IMG/VR virus record: IMGVR_UViG_3300031975_001055
Span: 1 to 25,184 of that record
Reading direction: 5' to 3' (one strand)
Origin: a virus
DNA: 25,184 nucleotides
In this document: positions 6,328-13,477 of the stretch, piece after piece
Numbering within the stretch: the first letter of the stretch is position 1
Layout of the letters: every line of letters starts with the position of its first letter
Notes under the pieces: model-generated
The model's input: the letters and a program-made list of their open reading frames with translations, nothing else
Databases searched by the model: none
What the model was told of the DNA's origin: nothing
Made by a program: the position numbers and the translations under genes

Positions 6328-7662
6328 ATGTATAATTTAGAAACAGAAGAAGCTTTATTATTCTGCGTATTAAATAGACCAGAATGTATAGAAGATATAA
6401 GACGATGGATACCAGAGGAAGATGTTTTTTATAATTCTTTTAATAAAAAAATATGGAAAGAATGTTATAAGCTTTATAATAATAAAGAGCCAGTAGATGC
6501 CATATCGGTATCAAGAGCTCTACCAAAAAATAAATTAGATGGTAAGCTCCCCTCTTACGAGTTAACGAGGATATCAACTAATGGAGTTACAACTTCTAAC
6601 GCAGAGTATTTAGCTAAGAATATATACGAAGATTATCTTAGAAGAAATATAGTTAACAACTGTCATAAGCTAATCGGTAAAGCTAAGGACAATGCTGTAG
6701 ATTTTGATGACATAATAGAGCAGATAAATACAGATACATCTAATGTAATAAACACTAAGCCTTCTAAAAATGAATTTAATCTTAGTGAATTGTTGCATGA
6801 TACAGATGATTCTATATTTAAAAGTAAAGGTATTATAAAGACAGGTTTAAATACTCTTGACTCTGTAATACATGGAATGACAAGAGGAGAGATAACAATA
6901 GTAGCTGGTAGACCAGCCAATGGCAAGACAACTGTTGCTGCTAATATAGCTAGGCAACTAGTATTGTCTGGTAAAAGAGTTATGATGTTCAATAGAGAAA
7001 TGCCCAACACAGAGATGATGAAGAAGTTTATTGCTATGGAATCTATGAGTCTATCTTATAGAAACCTAAGACATGGAGCTACACTATCATCTACTGAAGT
7101 GCATACTGCTATGCAGTTTATCAAGGATAACTATCAAGATAAATTATTTATGTATGACTCTATAAGTGACTTACAATCCACGTTCGAAGAAATAAAAAGA
7201 ATAAAACCTGATGTTGTGATTGATGACCATATAGGTCTTATTGAGTTTCCATCTAGAGATACTAGAGACTTAAGGCATAAGATAAGGGAAACTACAATGA
7301 AATATAAATGGCTTGCTAAGGCACATGATATGTGTGTAATATTAGTATCGCAGCTTAATAGAAATATAGAGCATAGGATAGATGCTACACCTAGGTTATC
7401 AGACCTAGCGGAGTCTGGTTCATTGGAGCAAGATGCAGAAATGGTGGTGTTCACACACTATCCTTATGTTTCTAGATTTGGTCAGGCAGATTCAGACGGA
7501 AGAGTATGGGGTAAGAATGAAATAATGTTAATCGTATCTAAGAATAGATATGGAACCCCTGGAAGCGTAGAGATGGGATACTCTGGTGATAGCTGTTTAT
7601 TATTTGACGATATAAGGAGTGCAAAAGATTACGAAGAAAAGAAGAGGCAACTAAGTGCCTGA
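6328..7662 (+). CDS. dnaB: replicative DnaB-type helicase
   Basis: 444 residues, the usual length for DnaB. Residues about 1-100 match the DnaB N-terminal domain (ETEEALLFCVLNRPE, DAISVSRAL). The RecA-like motor has Walker A GRPANGKT at 194-201, Walker B VVIDD at 296-300, SQLNR at 341-345 and SDLAESGSLEQDAEMV at 358-373, all diagnostic of the family. It unwinds DNA at the replication fork as a hexameric ring. No primase domain is fused, and no separate primase or polymerase is seen here. The gene starts at ATG right after the stop of the zinc-ribbon gene and overlaps the metallopeptidase gene by 8 bases. Confidence 0.92.
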   Translation: MYNLETEEALLFCVLNRPECIEDIRRWIPEEDVFYNSFNKKIWKECYKLYNNKEPVDAISVSRALPKNKLDGKLPSYELTRISTNGVTTSNAEYLAKNIYEDYLRRNIVNNCHKLIGKAKDNAVDFDDIIEQINTDTSNVINTKPSKNEFNLSELLHDTDDSIFKSKGIIKTGLNTLDSVIHGMTRGEITIVAGRPANGKTTVAANIARQLVLSGKRVMMFNREMPNTEMMKKFIAMESMSLSYRNLRHGATLSSTEVHTAMQFIKDNYQDKLFMYDSISDLQSTFEEIKRIKPDVVIDDHIGLIEFPSRDTRDLRHKIRETTMKYKWLAKAHDMCVILVSQLNRNIEHRIDATPRLSDLAESGSLEQDAEMVVFTHYPYVSRFGQADSDGRVWGKNEIMLIVSKNRYGTPGSVEMGYSGDSCLLFDDIRSAKDYEEKKRQLSA

Positions 7663-8035
7663 TAATATCAAGAGAGTTGTAGCTAAGTGGGTTATGAATC
7701 AATACGACTTAGACCCAATAATAAGTATAGAGAAAGATATAGGTTGTGATGGTATGTATATACCAGACCAAGATAAAGTATTGATTAGTGCAGACTTAAA
7801 GCCAGAGCTGTTAATTAAAACTGTATTACATGAAGCAAAGCACGTAATGGATTCTATGAAATACGGAAGAGTTAAGTTTCAAAAGAAATATAATCAGGCT
7901 GGTACTGTTGCTGCTAACTGTGGAAATAGCCCATATTTAGACAATAAGTGGGAGATAAGAGCAGAGAAATTTGCAGAACAAGAAATGAAAAACAAATGGA
8001 AAGATTTAGACAATGGTAATAGTGAAGAAGACTAA
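7655..8035 (+). CDS. HExxH zinc metallopeptidase-like protein
   Basis: 126 residues starting at a GTG that overlaps the helicase end. LHEAKHVMD carries HEAKH at 59-63, the HExxH zinc site, and a downstream glutamate in WEIRAEKFAE (E100 or E104) could be the third ligand, as in the ImmA/IrrE (M78) and related small peptidases. ImmA-like peptidases cleave repressors or other regulators, but no substrate can be named here. No signal peptide, so it should act in the cytoplasm. It overlaps the bS21 gene by 23 bases. Confidence 0.65.
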   Translation: MPDNIKRVVAKWVMNQYDLDPIISIEKDIGCDGMYIPDQDKVLISADLKPELLIKTVLHEAKHVMDSMKYGRVKFQKKYNQAGTVAANCGNSPYLDNKWEIRAEKFAEQEMKNKWKDLDNGNSEED

Positions 8036-8189
8036 AAATAAAACAGTTCAGAAAATGATTACTGAGTTCAAAAAGAAAGTAAGGGAAGTTGGTATTAAAG
8101 AAGAGCTGGAAGAGCGTCGTTATTACACTAAGCCCTCCCAGCTCAGGAGGGAGAGAGAGAAAAATATTAAAAGATTAAATAGAAAATAA
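8013..8189 (+). CDS. rpsU: phage-encoded ribosomal protein bS21 homologue
   Basis: A 58-residue frame. Residues 17-58 follow the bS21 pattern closely: FKKKVREVGIKEELEERRYY, then TKPSQLRREREKNIKRLNRK, matching the family's helix-turn-helix with the [EKR]xRRxYYxKPS core and a basic helical tail. bS21 sits at the 30S platform near the anti-Shine-Dalgarno end of 16S rRNA and helps start translation; phage copies are known and are thought to replace the host protein and favour phage messages. It is shorter than E. coli bS21 (71 residues), lacking part of the tail. It is the last gene of the early arm, overlaps the metallopeptidase gene by 23 bases and lies just before the convergence hairpin. Confidence 0.85.
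   Translation: MVIVKKTKNKTVQKMITEFKKKVREVGIKEELEERRYYTKPSQLRREREKNIKRLNRK
8133..8151 (+). promoter_or_regulatory. GC-rich hairpin with an SD-like arm inside the bS21 gene
   Basis: CCCTCC at 8133-8138 pairs with GGAGGG at 8146-8151 around a 7-base loop. The right arm includes AGGAGG (8145-8150), the full Shine-Dalgarno sequence, with no start codon at a usable distance downstream. A competing 7-bp pairing, GAGCTGG 8103-8109 with CCAGCTC 8138-8144, uses the loop and part of the left arm. It may be a consequence of the codons for KPSQLRRE. Confidence 0.4.
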
Positions 8190-8210
8190 TTTTATCCTCG
8201 GTTGTGAAAT

Positions 8211-8241
8211 GGGGTGTAGTTTTTTTGTCTTGCTGCACCCC
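8211..8241. terminator. hairpin between convergent arms, likely terminator
   Basis: GGGGTGTAG at 8211-8219 pairs with CTGCACCCC at 8233-8241 (9 bp, one G-U) around a 13-base U-rich loop, in the 58-base gap between the last plus-strand gene and the last minus-strand gene. Downstream on the plus strand comes TAAATTTTAT, a weak U tract. Position and structure suggest a terminator that may serve both directions. Confidence 0.55.
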
Positions 8242-8247
8242 TAAATT

Positions 8248-9012
8248 TTATCTAGGAGGAATAGGCTCCTGCATTTGTGGAGAAAATAACCTCATCATAG
8301 TTTCTGCATCCATACGATTTCTACGTACATCAAGAGGTAATGGCTCTTGCATTTGTGGAGAAAGTAACCTCATCATAGTTTCTGCATCCATTTTAGGTTC
8401 TAATTGGTTTGAATCACCAAACATTTTTAAAAGTTCTTCAACAGTGCTAGACTCCATATTTTTTTGTCTTGTCACATCGACGTTAGTTGCATCCCTATCA
8501 GATTTTGATAAGACTTCAACTAAATCAGATTCTCTTAAAATATCATCTATCGACTTAGACCGAGGTGATTTTTCTAAGCTAGGACTAGACTCTCTACCTG
8601 CAAGAACTTCAGCTAGAGATGTCATAACTCCAAAACCCTGGTCAACCCCTCGAGGCATCCTGCGTTTAGTATTGTCAGGAAGTTGAGGTGTTCCTGTACT
8701 ATTATCTGGATTGTATATTCTTGAAAATATATCTGTAACCTCATCTTGGTCTCTATCTATATTGCGAAGGTGACTTTCATTTTTCTTAACTAAATCAATA
8801 AACTTGTCATACTCTTTTGGCGACAGCTTAGCTTCTCGTATTATATCTGCGATGTTGAATTGCTCACCTTTGAAAAAATCGTAACCTATTCTGGGGTCAT
8901 AGTCCTCTCTGTCGCGAGGGTCTTCACCATAACTAAGTTTATATGCTCTTTCGTTAATAGACTGTTCACTTTGTGGGAACATCTTTGCTAGCATTTTTTG
9001 TATCTCATTCAT
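8248..9012 (-). CDS. unknown late protein with C-terminal tandem repeat
   Basis: 254 residues, last gene of the late arm. Charged and polar throughout, with no membrane segment. The C-terminus contains two copies of MDAETMMRL(L/F)SPQMQEP, 26 residues apart, ending three to four residues from the stop. Earlier parts include short helical motifs separated by flexible linkers (SIDDILRESDLVEVLSKSD; STVEELLKMFGD), the look of a protein with several short binding motifs, such as a scaffold, a virion-associated protein or an adaptor. No family recognised. It overlaps the preceding 37-residue gene by 8 bases. Confidence 0.65.
   Translation of the reverse strand: MNEIQKMLAKMFPQSEQSINERAYKLSYGEDPRDREDYDPRIGYDFFKGEQFNIADIIREAKLSPKEYDKFIDLVKKNESHLRNIDRDQDEVTDIFSRIYNPDNSTGTPQLPDNTKRRMPRGVDQGFGVMTSLAEVLAGRESSPSLEKSPRSKSIDDILRESDLVEVLSKSDRDATNVDVTRQKNMESSTVEELLKMFGDSNQLEPKMDAETMMRLLSPQMQEPLPLDVRRNRMDAETMMRLFSPQMQEPIPPR
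8264..8391 (-). repeat. 78-base-period direct repeat in coding sequence
   Basis: Two 50-base copies, 8264-8313 and 8342-8391, differ at two positions. The period of 78 bases keeps the reading frame, giving the duplicated 17-residue peptide at the end of the 254-residue protein. The two mismatches give one synonymous and at least one other change, so the duplication looks fairly recent. Confidence 0.85.
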
Positions 9013-9118
9013 CTCTTTGTTCTTTCTTTTTATTTTTCATTAATCTCTTAATAGATTTATTTTCAATCGTAAGTTTTCTCTTTCTACGCTTTCTTTCTTT
9101 GGCTTTTTTGTTTGGCAT
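9005..9118 (-). CDS. 37-residue highly basic protein
   Basis: A frame reading MPNKKAKERKRRKRKLTIEN and ending KKKEQRDE, half of its residues being lysine or arginine. It begins two bases after... the stop of the preceding gene (TAGATG) and overlaps the next gene's ATG by 8 bases, so it fills the gap exactly and is probably translated. No family recognised; a nucleic-acid-binding peptide is the obvious guess from composition. It is the smallest of four neighbouring basic proteins. Confidence 0.55.
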   Translation of the reverse strand: MPNKKAKERKRRKRKLTIENKSIKRLMKNKKKEQRDE

Positions 9119-9415
9119 CTACCACTTGACCCTATTAGCCCAATAAGCTGCGCTCATTTTTCCTTTAGCTATATTCTTACGATGTCTAGCCTTAAAAGAC
9201 TTACGTTTCATTTTCATTTTTTTAGACTCTCCAGCTTTAGGTTTGCCAGCAGTGCTAGCTCCTTGCTCTCCAAATCTAATAGTTTTAATTTTATCTCCGA
9301 CTTTAGCTACTACCACATGGCTTTTCTTAGGGTGACTTGGCGTTCTCTTTGGCTTATTAAAACCAGATACACCAGCTCTAGCTAGTCGTGAGTCTCTCTT
9401 CTTCTTAGCAGGCAT
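9119..9415 (-). CDS. small basic virus protein, DUF6321-like
   Basis: 98 residues, rich in lysine and arginine. The segment SGFNKPKRTPSHPKKSHVVV, then KTIRFGEQGASTAG, then KRKSFKARHRKNIAKGKMSAAYWANRVKW, is the pattern I associate with DUF6321, a family common in marine phages and other aquatic viruses whose function is not established. The start ATG shares bases with the preceding stop (TAATG). The C-terminal KARHxKNI..GKxSAAYWANxVKW reads like a compact nucleic-acid-binding helix pair. The family name is from memory of the pattern. Confidence 0.7.
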   Translation of the reverse strand: MPAKKKRDSRLARAGVSGFNKPKRTPSHPKKSHVVVAKVGDKIKTIRFGEQGASTAGKPKAGESKKMKMKRKSFKARHRKNIAKGKMSAAYWANRVKW

Positions 9416-9723
9416 TACTTCTTCTTCTTTCTGGTGGTTGTTTTTTTCTTACCACCTCTGATTAAATCAGCGTCAGCTTTTCTAGCTCCACCTTTTCCAG
9501 TTGCAAAACTTCTTACTCTACCAGCAGCCCATGCATGAGCACTAGTTCCTGGTCTTGAACCGCTAGAATAAAAAGCACCTAAACCTCTAGAGTATACCTT
9601 AGATAAAGTACCTTTAGATATACCAGAGCTCTTAGAGTACTTAGCTAGTACAGCTGCTTTACCCCCTGATGTTTTTCTTTTTGGGCTTGCTTTTTTTCTT
9701 GGGCTTGCTTTTTTTCGTGGCAC
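9415..9723 (-). CDS. small lysine-rich virus protein (DUF5824-like?)
   Basis: 102 residues from a GTG at 9723, chosen because AAGGAG lies five bases upstream; the in-frame GTG at 9729 is inside the SD. The N-terminus is a repeat of KKASPRKKASPKRK, the core is KYSKSSGISKGTLSKVYSRG followed by SGSRPGTSAHAWAAGRVRSF and a GGARKADADL segment, and the C-terminus is a run of lysines and arginines. The core resembles small proteins of aquatic viruses, perhaps DUF5824, but the name is uncertain. Basic tails at both ends suggest binding to DNA or another acidic partner. Overlaps the preceding gene by 65 bases. Confidence 0.6.
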   Translation of the reverse strand: MPRKKASPRKKASPKRKTSGGKAAVLAKYSKSSGISKGTLSKVYSRGLGAFYSSGSRPGTSAHAWAAGRVRSFATGKGGARKADADLIRGGKKKTTTRKKKK

Positions 9724-9901
9724 TTTCACTCCTTAGTTTAGATATTTTATCCATCATAGCTGGTGTCAGCTTTCCCATCCTATACAGTTCTCTTGTTCTA
9801 CGTATTTCAGACTCTCTAGATGATGGATTCTTTGAACCCCTAACGTATTTTAACGGAGTTCCTCTCCTTGTTTTCTTTACTGGTTTAAATTTTCTAGGCA
9901 T
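9659..9901 (-). CDS. small basic late protein
   Basis: 80 residues, MPRKFKPVKKTRRGTPLKYV then a helical middle (SSRESEIRRTRELYRMGKLTPAMMDKISKLR) and a lysine-rich tail KKSKPKKKSKPKKKNIRG. It starts directly after the stop of the 1187-residue gene. Its last 65 bases overlap the next gene in another frame, and both frames encode lysine repeats there. No family recognised with confidence; small size, charge and position beside virion genes suggest a virion or DNA-binding protein. Confidence 0.6.
   Translation of the reverse strand: MPRKFKPVKKTRRGTPLKYVRGSKNPSSRESEIRRTRELYRMGKLTPAMMDKISKLRSESATKKSKPKKKSKPKKKNIRG
9681..9716 (-). repeat. 18-base tandem duplication in two overlapping genes
   Basis: Positions 9681-9698 and 9699-9716 are perfect 18-base copies containing a run of seven T. 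Both overlapping genes translate the repeat as a six-residue lysine-rich unit (KSKPKK in one frame, ASPRKK in the other), so expansion or contraction by whole units lengthens both proteins without breaking either frame. Confidence 0.8.
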
Positions 9902-12900
9902 CTACCTTCTCATTATTCTTTTATATATCTCTAGCTCTTCAGGTGTTAACTCTTCAGTATTAACTTTCATATTTTTTCTTAACGCTGCTTCATATATAGT
10001 CTCGTAATTTACATCGTTCATACTGATTGGATTAGATGGGTTTAAATTGTTCCATCTTTTAATATTTTCAATAACTAATTTTTGATTACCAGCCATCATA
10101 AACCTATGCATCTTATCAACAACTCTCTGTTTTTCTCCTTGAGTTCTCTGTCTTTTTTGAGCTTCTGTTGCAATAAATCTTTCAGATAATCTTCTAGCAT
10201 TACTCCCAAATATCCTTGATGCTTTATGAGTTGCTCTTCTTACAGCTATTGAATTATAACCAAACTCATCAAGACTTTTAGTTAGCTCTTGAAAGCTACC
10301 TACAGCCCTAGTTAAGTCATCTACAAGCACTGGCTTTACAGCAAAACCTAGTGCACTAAATTTATCTTCAGCAGCCATAAAATCTGATAACATACCAAAC
10401 GCTCCTATAGTTGCTATGCCTTCAGCTATTTGATTTGGTAGTGGGTCTTTATCATCGTAGTTCCATCTACCTGATGTTATTCTACTTATTGTATCTAACC
10501 CTGCTCCAACTAACTGAGAGCCAGCCCATCCACCGATTGCCATTCTAGCTACAATCATAGGATTACCAAGCCTTAACTCTTCTTTCATTGATTCTGTCAT
10601 TAACTGCGCTTGCTTAAGACCAAAACTTTTAAATAACACAAAAGGTCTAACTGCAGGCTTACTAAGCCAGTCTTGCTCTCTTAAAAAATCTCTTTGAACT
10701 TGAGAACGTTTTGAGAATGAACTAATAGCACCCTGTATTTTATTGTTATCTAAAGAATCAATTTTATTTACATCTAGACTAAAAAATGATTTAAGCTTTT
10801 CTTTTGCATATCTGCCCTTAACCCCATCTGGATTTTTTTTGTACATTTTTATGTAGTCATCTATTGCTATCTTTGCAGTAGCAGCAGCTAATCTAGCATT
10901 AAACCTATTTGCTTGTGAAAAACCAAGCTTAGAAGCCGATTCAGCTAATCCAAGCATATCAAATTTACCACCACTAGAGCCCACACTTCCAACCATCTCT
11001 CTTATAAAGTCTTGATACACATATGGAAGTGAATCTTTAAACTCTTTATCTGTTGTTATTTTTATAAGAGCTCTTCCAGTTCTCATCATTCCAAGCATAG
11101 GCATTGTAGAAATAAGAGTCTGACCTACATTTTTTATAGTTGCATCACCAAGAGATATTTTTGTTATAGCTTCAAAAGCCATCACGTTATCAATAAACTT
11201 TCTAATATTTGGATTCATTTTTTGAAAAGCTTCCACATTGGAATAGCCAGTCATTTTATCTACCATACCTCTTAATCTTATTTGCTCATCTGAGCTTTTA
11301 ATATTTGATATAGCTTTAGTTATAAACTGATTGTCATTACCCCAAACTCTAGCTGTTTCAACCCTTCTACCAAGTCTTGAATCGTATATAGCCAATAGCT
11401 TTACAGGGTTAGTCTCCAGTAAATTTGTTGGTATTTCAAAATTTCTAGGATTCTCCATACTTCCATGTGGATTTACCTTGCTGGGTAGTGCATCCTTTCT
11501 AAATAAAGAATACGCTTCAGCATAACTCATTTTTTTACCAGTTCTTTGCTGCTCTTGCCTTATTATACCATCCATTAATTCTCTGAAAGGTGCACTTACT
11601 TTATTGTTTGCCATCTTATCAAGAACTATAGTTTGTATTAAATCTTTTTCAAACTTCTGCAAATCACCTGATTTAAACATTAAAGCTGTAGCTTGCTCGA
11701 CCTTTATGTAGTCATCAAACAATAAATCTTTTATATCATGCCTAAAGTATTGAGGTAAAAACTTTGATATCTTCCCAGCAGCAGAAATATTACCACGCTT
11801 AGCATACTCTAATCTCTCGTCAAATATTTTTTTTATTTCTTTTAGTTTAGCAGCGTTCTTTTTTGTAGCTTTTTTTCTACCAGTAGCTTCTAAAAATATT
11901 TGTCTTAATTCGTTTTCATTTTTTCCTAATAATTTTTCAAGATTTATTGTCTGTTTTCTAGACTTAGCTTCAAACAAAGATACGTTATCTGATATTTGAT
12001 AAAAGGTTTTTACTATTGCTTGAGAGCCTTTATCTTTAAAAGTTTTTGGAGCTGTTTTTATAATATTAGCAATAGATGTTCCGAGCCAAGAATCTAATAA
12101 ATCTTGCTGCGGTATTGAATCCGAGTAATCCGCAAACTCTTTTCTAAAGTCTCTATTGATATACTTATTAAATAGTTTTTGGTTATAATTTAAAAGTTCT
12201 CTATCTGATAATAGTGAAGTAGCTTTACCTAAAAGAATAAAAGCTTCTGTTTCTGGATTTATTCCTAGATTTTTTGCTATACTAGCTATACTTTTTTGAG
12301 TTTTTATTCTTGATAAATTTTCTTCTTGGTAATTTTTAAAGAAAGTATTTTTATAAATTTTCTTTTGTTTTTGAGTGTCATTATCTATAACTTTATAAAA
12401 CTTACCTTTCTTATCCTCTCCGCTCTTTATTATCCTGATTGTTTCTGAACCTGTTTTTTTAGACCAAAGCTTAGCACCTCTCTCGCTTTGCCATTTTGCT
12501 TCAGTAAATTCTCTTGCAACCTCAGCTTGCTTTGCTCTATCTTCAACGCTTAACTTGCTTATAGGATTTATTTTTGACTGCTCATCTAGCAAATAAACCT
12601 TATTAAGATTTTCTTTGTATTTTTTAAGAGACCTAGCTGTTCCAGCTGCTCCAGTAAGACCCATAGCAAATCCAACTGATTGTATATAACCTTCAACTGT
12701 TGGAGACTCACCTCTTAATACTGGGTCTAATGTTCCTATTGTGAATGCTTCTTGAGTATATCCAGATAGTTTACCCTGACCTCTACCCTTAGCTCTTCCT
12801 AATACAGAACCACCTAAACCAGCAACCAAACTATTTCTTGACGCATCCGTTAATACTTCAGACCAGTCTACTCTCTCATCCTTCATCTTTTGGCTAAGAG

Positions 12901-13465
12901 TTGATTGTAAACCAGAATATGTAAAGGCTGCTCCAGCTTGAGTTCCAGCTTCATCTAAAATTTTTCTTGAGCCAGCTTCTATTACTTCTCTAGCAGTTTC
13001 TTTTTTGATACCAGCTTGCATGAGTTTTTTTGAACCCATTGTAACTGCTCTTCCTAAAGCATTTTTAGCGCCTGCTTTAGCAGCTAATCCACCCAATCCA
13101 CCACCAGCTACTGTTGTAATTAAATCAACTGGCATAAAGAAAGATAGAACTGTCGCTCCTATATCTCCCTTTACTCCTGGGTCATACCCATCTAAATTAA
13201 ATCTTTTCTCACCAGTAATAAGCTGTTGACCCATTCCCTGTATTGATTCATTGTAAGCCTTTTTAACTATATTTGGTAGCCACTCATCGACTTTATTAGA
13301 AAGCCAACTCTTCTCACCGCTTTCCTCAAAAGATAAATCTTCATCAGGTATATTAGTTTCAGGCATACCTCCATATAAGTTTAAAGAATCATTTCTATTT
13401 ATGAAATATTGATTTAATCTATCAGCCTGTTCAGGCGTAAGTGTTATTTTGTTTTGTCCGTTCAT
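9902..13465 (-). CDS. large internal virion / DNA-ejection protein (putative)
   Basis: 1187 residues, the largest protein in the window. After a charged N-terminus comes a hydrophobic, glycine-alanine-rich stretch at about 101-150 (ATVLSFFMPVDLITTVAGGG onward), able to insert in a membrane. The rest is mostly helical and charged with long coiled-coil-prone stretches, with another hydrophobic Gly/Ala segment about 780-830 residues in. Size, composition and position as the last of four consecutive large structural-type genes fit the internal core/ejection proteins of podoviruses (the T7 gp16 role) or a very large virion-associated polyprotein-like protein. I see no transglycosylase or other catalytic motif. 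The ATG follows GAGGGAG. Confidence 0.55.
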   Translation of the reverse strand: MNGQNKITLTPEQADRLNQYFINRNDSLNLYGGMPETNIPDEDLSFEESGEKSWLSNKVDEWLPNIVKKAYNESIQGMGQQLITGEKRFNLDGYDPGVKGDIGATVLSFFMPVDLITTVAGGGLGGLAAKAGAKNALGRAVTMGSKKLMQAGIKKETAREVIEAGSRKILDEAGTQAGAAFTYSGLQSTLSQKMKDERVDWSEVLTDASRNSLVAGLGGSVLGRAKGRGQGKLSGYTQEAFTIGTLDPVLRGESPTVEGYIQSVGFAMGLTGAAGTARSLKKYKENLNKVYLLDEQSKINPISKLSVEDRAKQAEVAREFTEAKWQSERGAKLWSKKTGSETIRIIKSGEDKKGKFYKVIDNDTQKQKKIYKNTFFKNYQEENLSRIKTQKSIASIAKNLGINPETEAFILLGKATSLLSDRELLNYNQKLFNKYINRDFRKEFADYSDSIPQQDLLDSWLGTSIANIIKTAPKTFKDKGSQAIVKTFYQISDNVSLFEAKSRKQTINLEKLLGKNENELRQIFLEATGRKKATKKNAAKLKEIKKIFDERLEYAKRGNISAAGKISKFLPQYFRHDIKDLLFDDYIKVEQATALMFKSGDLQKFEKDLIQTIVLDKMANNKVSAPFRELMDGIIRQEQQRTGKKMSYAEAYSLFRKDALPSKVNPHGSMENPRNFEIPTNLLETNPVKLLAIYDSRLGRRVETARVWGNDNQFITKAISNIKSSDEQIRLRGMVDKMTGYSNVEAFQKMNPNIRKFIDNVMAFEAITKISLGDATIKNVGQTLISTMPMLGMMRTGRALIKITTDKEFKDSLPYVYQDFIREMVGSVGSSGGKFDMLGLAESASKLGFSQANRFNARLAAATAKIAIDDYIKMYKKNPDGVKGRYAKEKLKSFFSLDVNKIDSLDNNKIQGAISSFSKRSQVQRDFLREQDWLSKPAVRPFVLFKSFGLKQAQLMTESMKEELRLGNPMIVARMAIGGWAGSQLVGAGLDTISRITSGRWNYDDKDPLPNQIAEGIATIGAFGMLSDFMAAEDKFSALGFAVKPVLVDDLTRAVGSFQELTKSLDEFGYNSIAVRRATHKASRIFGSNARRLSERFIATEAQKRQRTQGEKQRVVDKMHRFMMAGNQKLVIENIKRWNNLNPSNPISMNDVNYETIYEAALRKNMKVNTEELTPEELEIYKRIMRR

Positions 13466-13477
13466 TAACTCCCTCTG

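Noticed and set aside
8204-8686. Long plus-strand open frame
   Set aside because: It is antisense to the 254-residue late gene, has cysteine-serine-rich low-complexity content and no SD, and the minus-strand frame has repeats and an overlap chain.
9659-9723. Programmed frameshift joining the two lysine-rich proteins
   Set aside because: The A runs could slip, but the needed shift is +1, and the second gene has its own AAGGAG and GTG start, so separate translation is simpler.
9669-10007. Plus-strand frame with apparent membrane segments
   Set aside because: Its hydrophobicity comes from the T runs opposite the lysine codons of the minus-strand genes; it has no SD.
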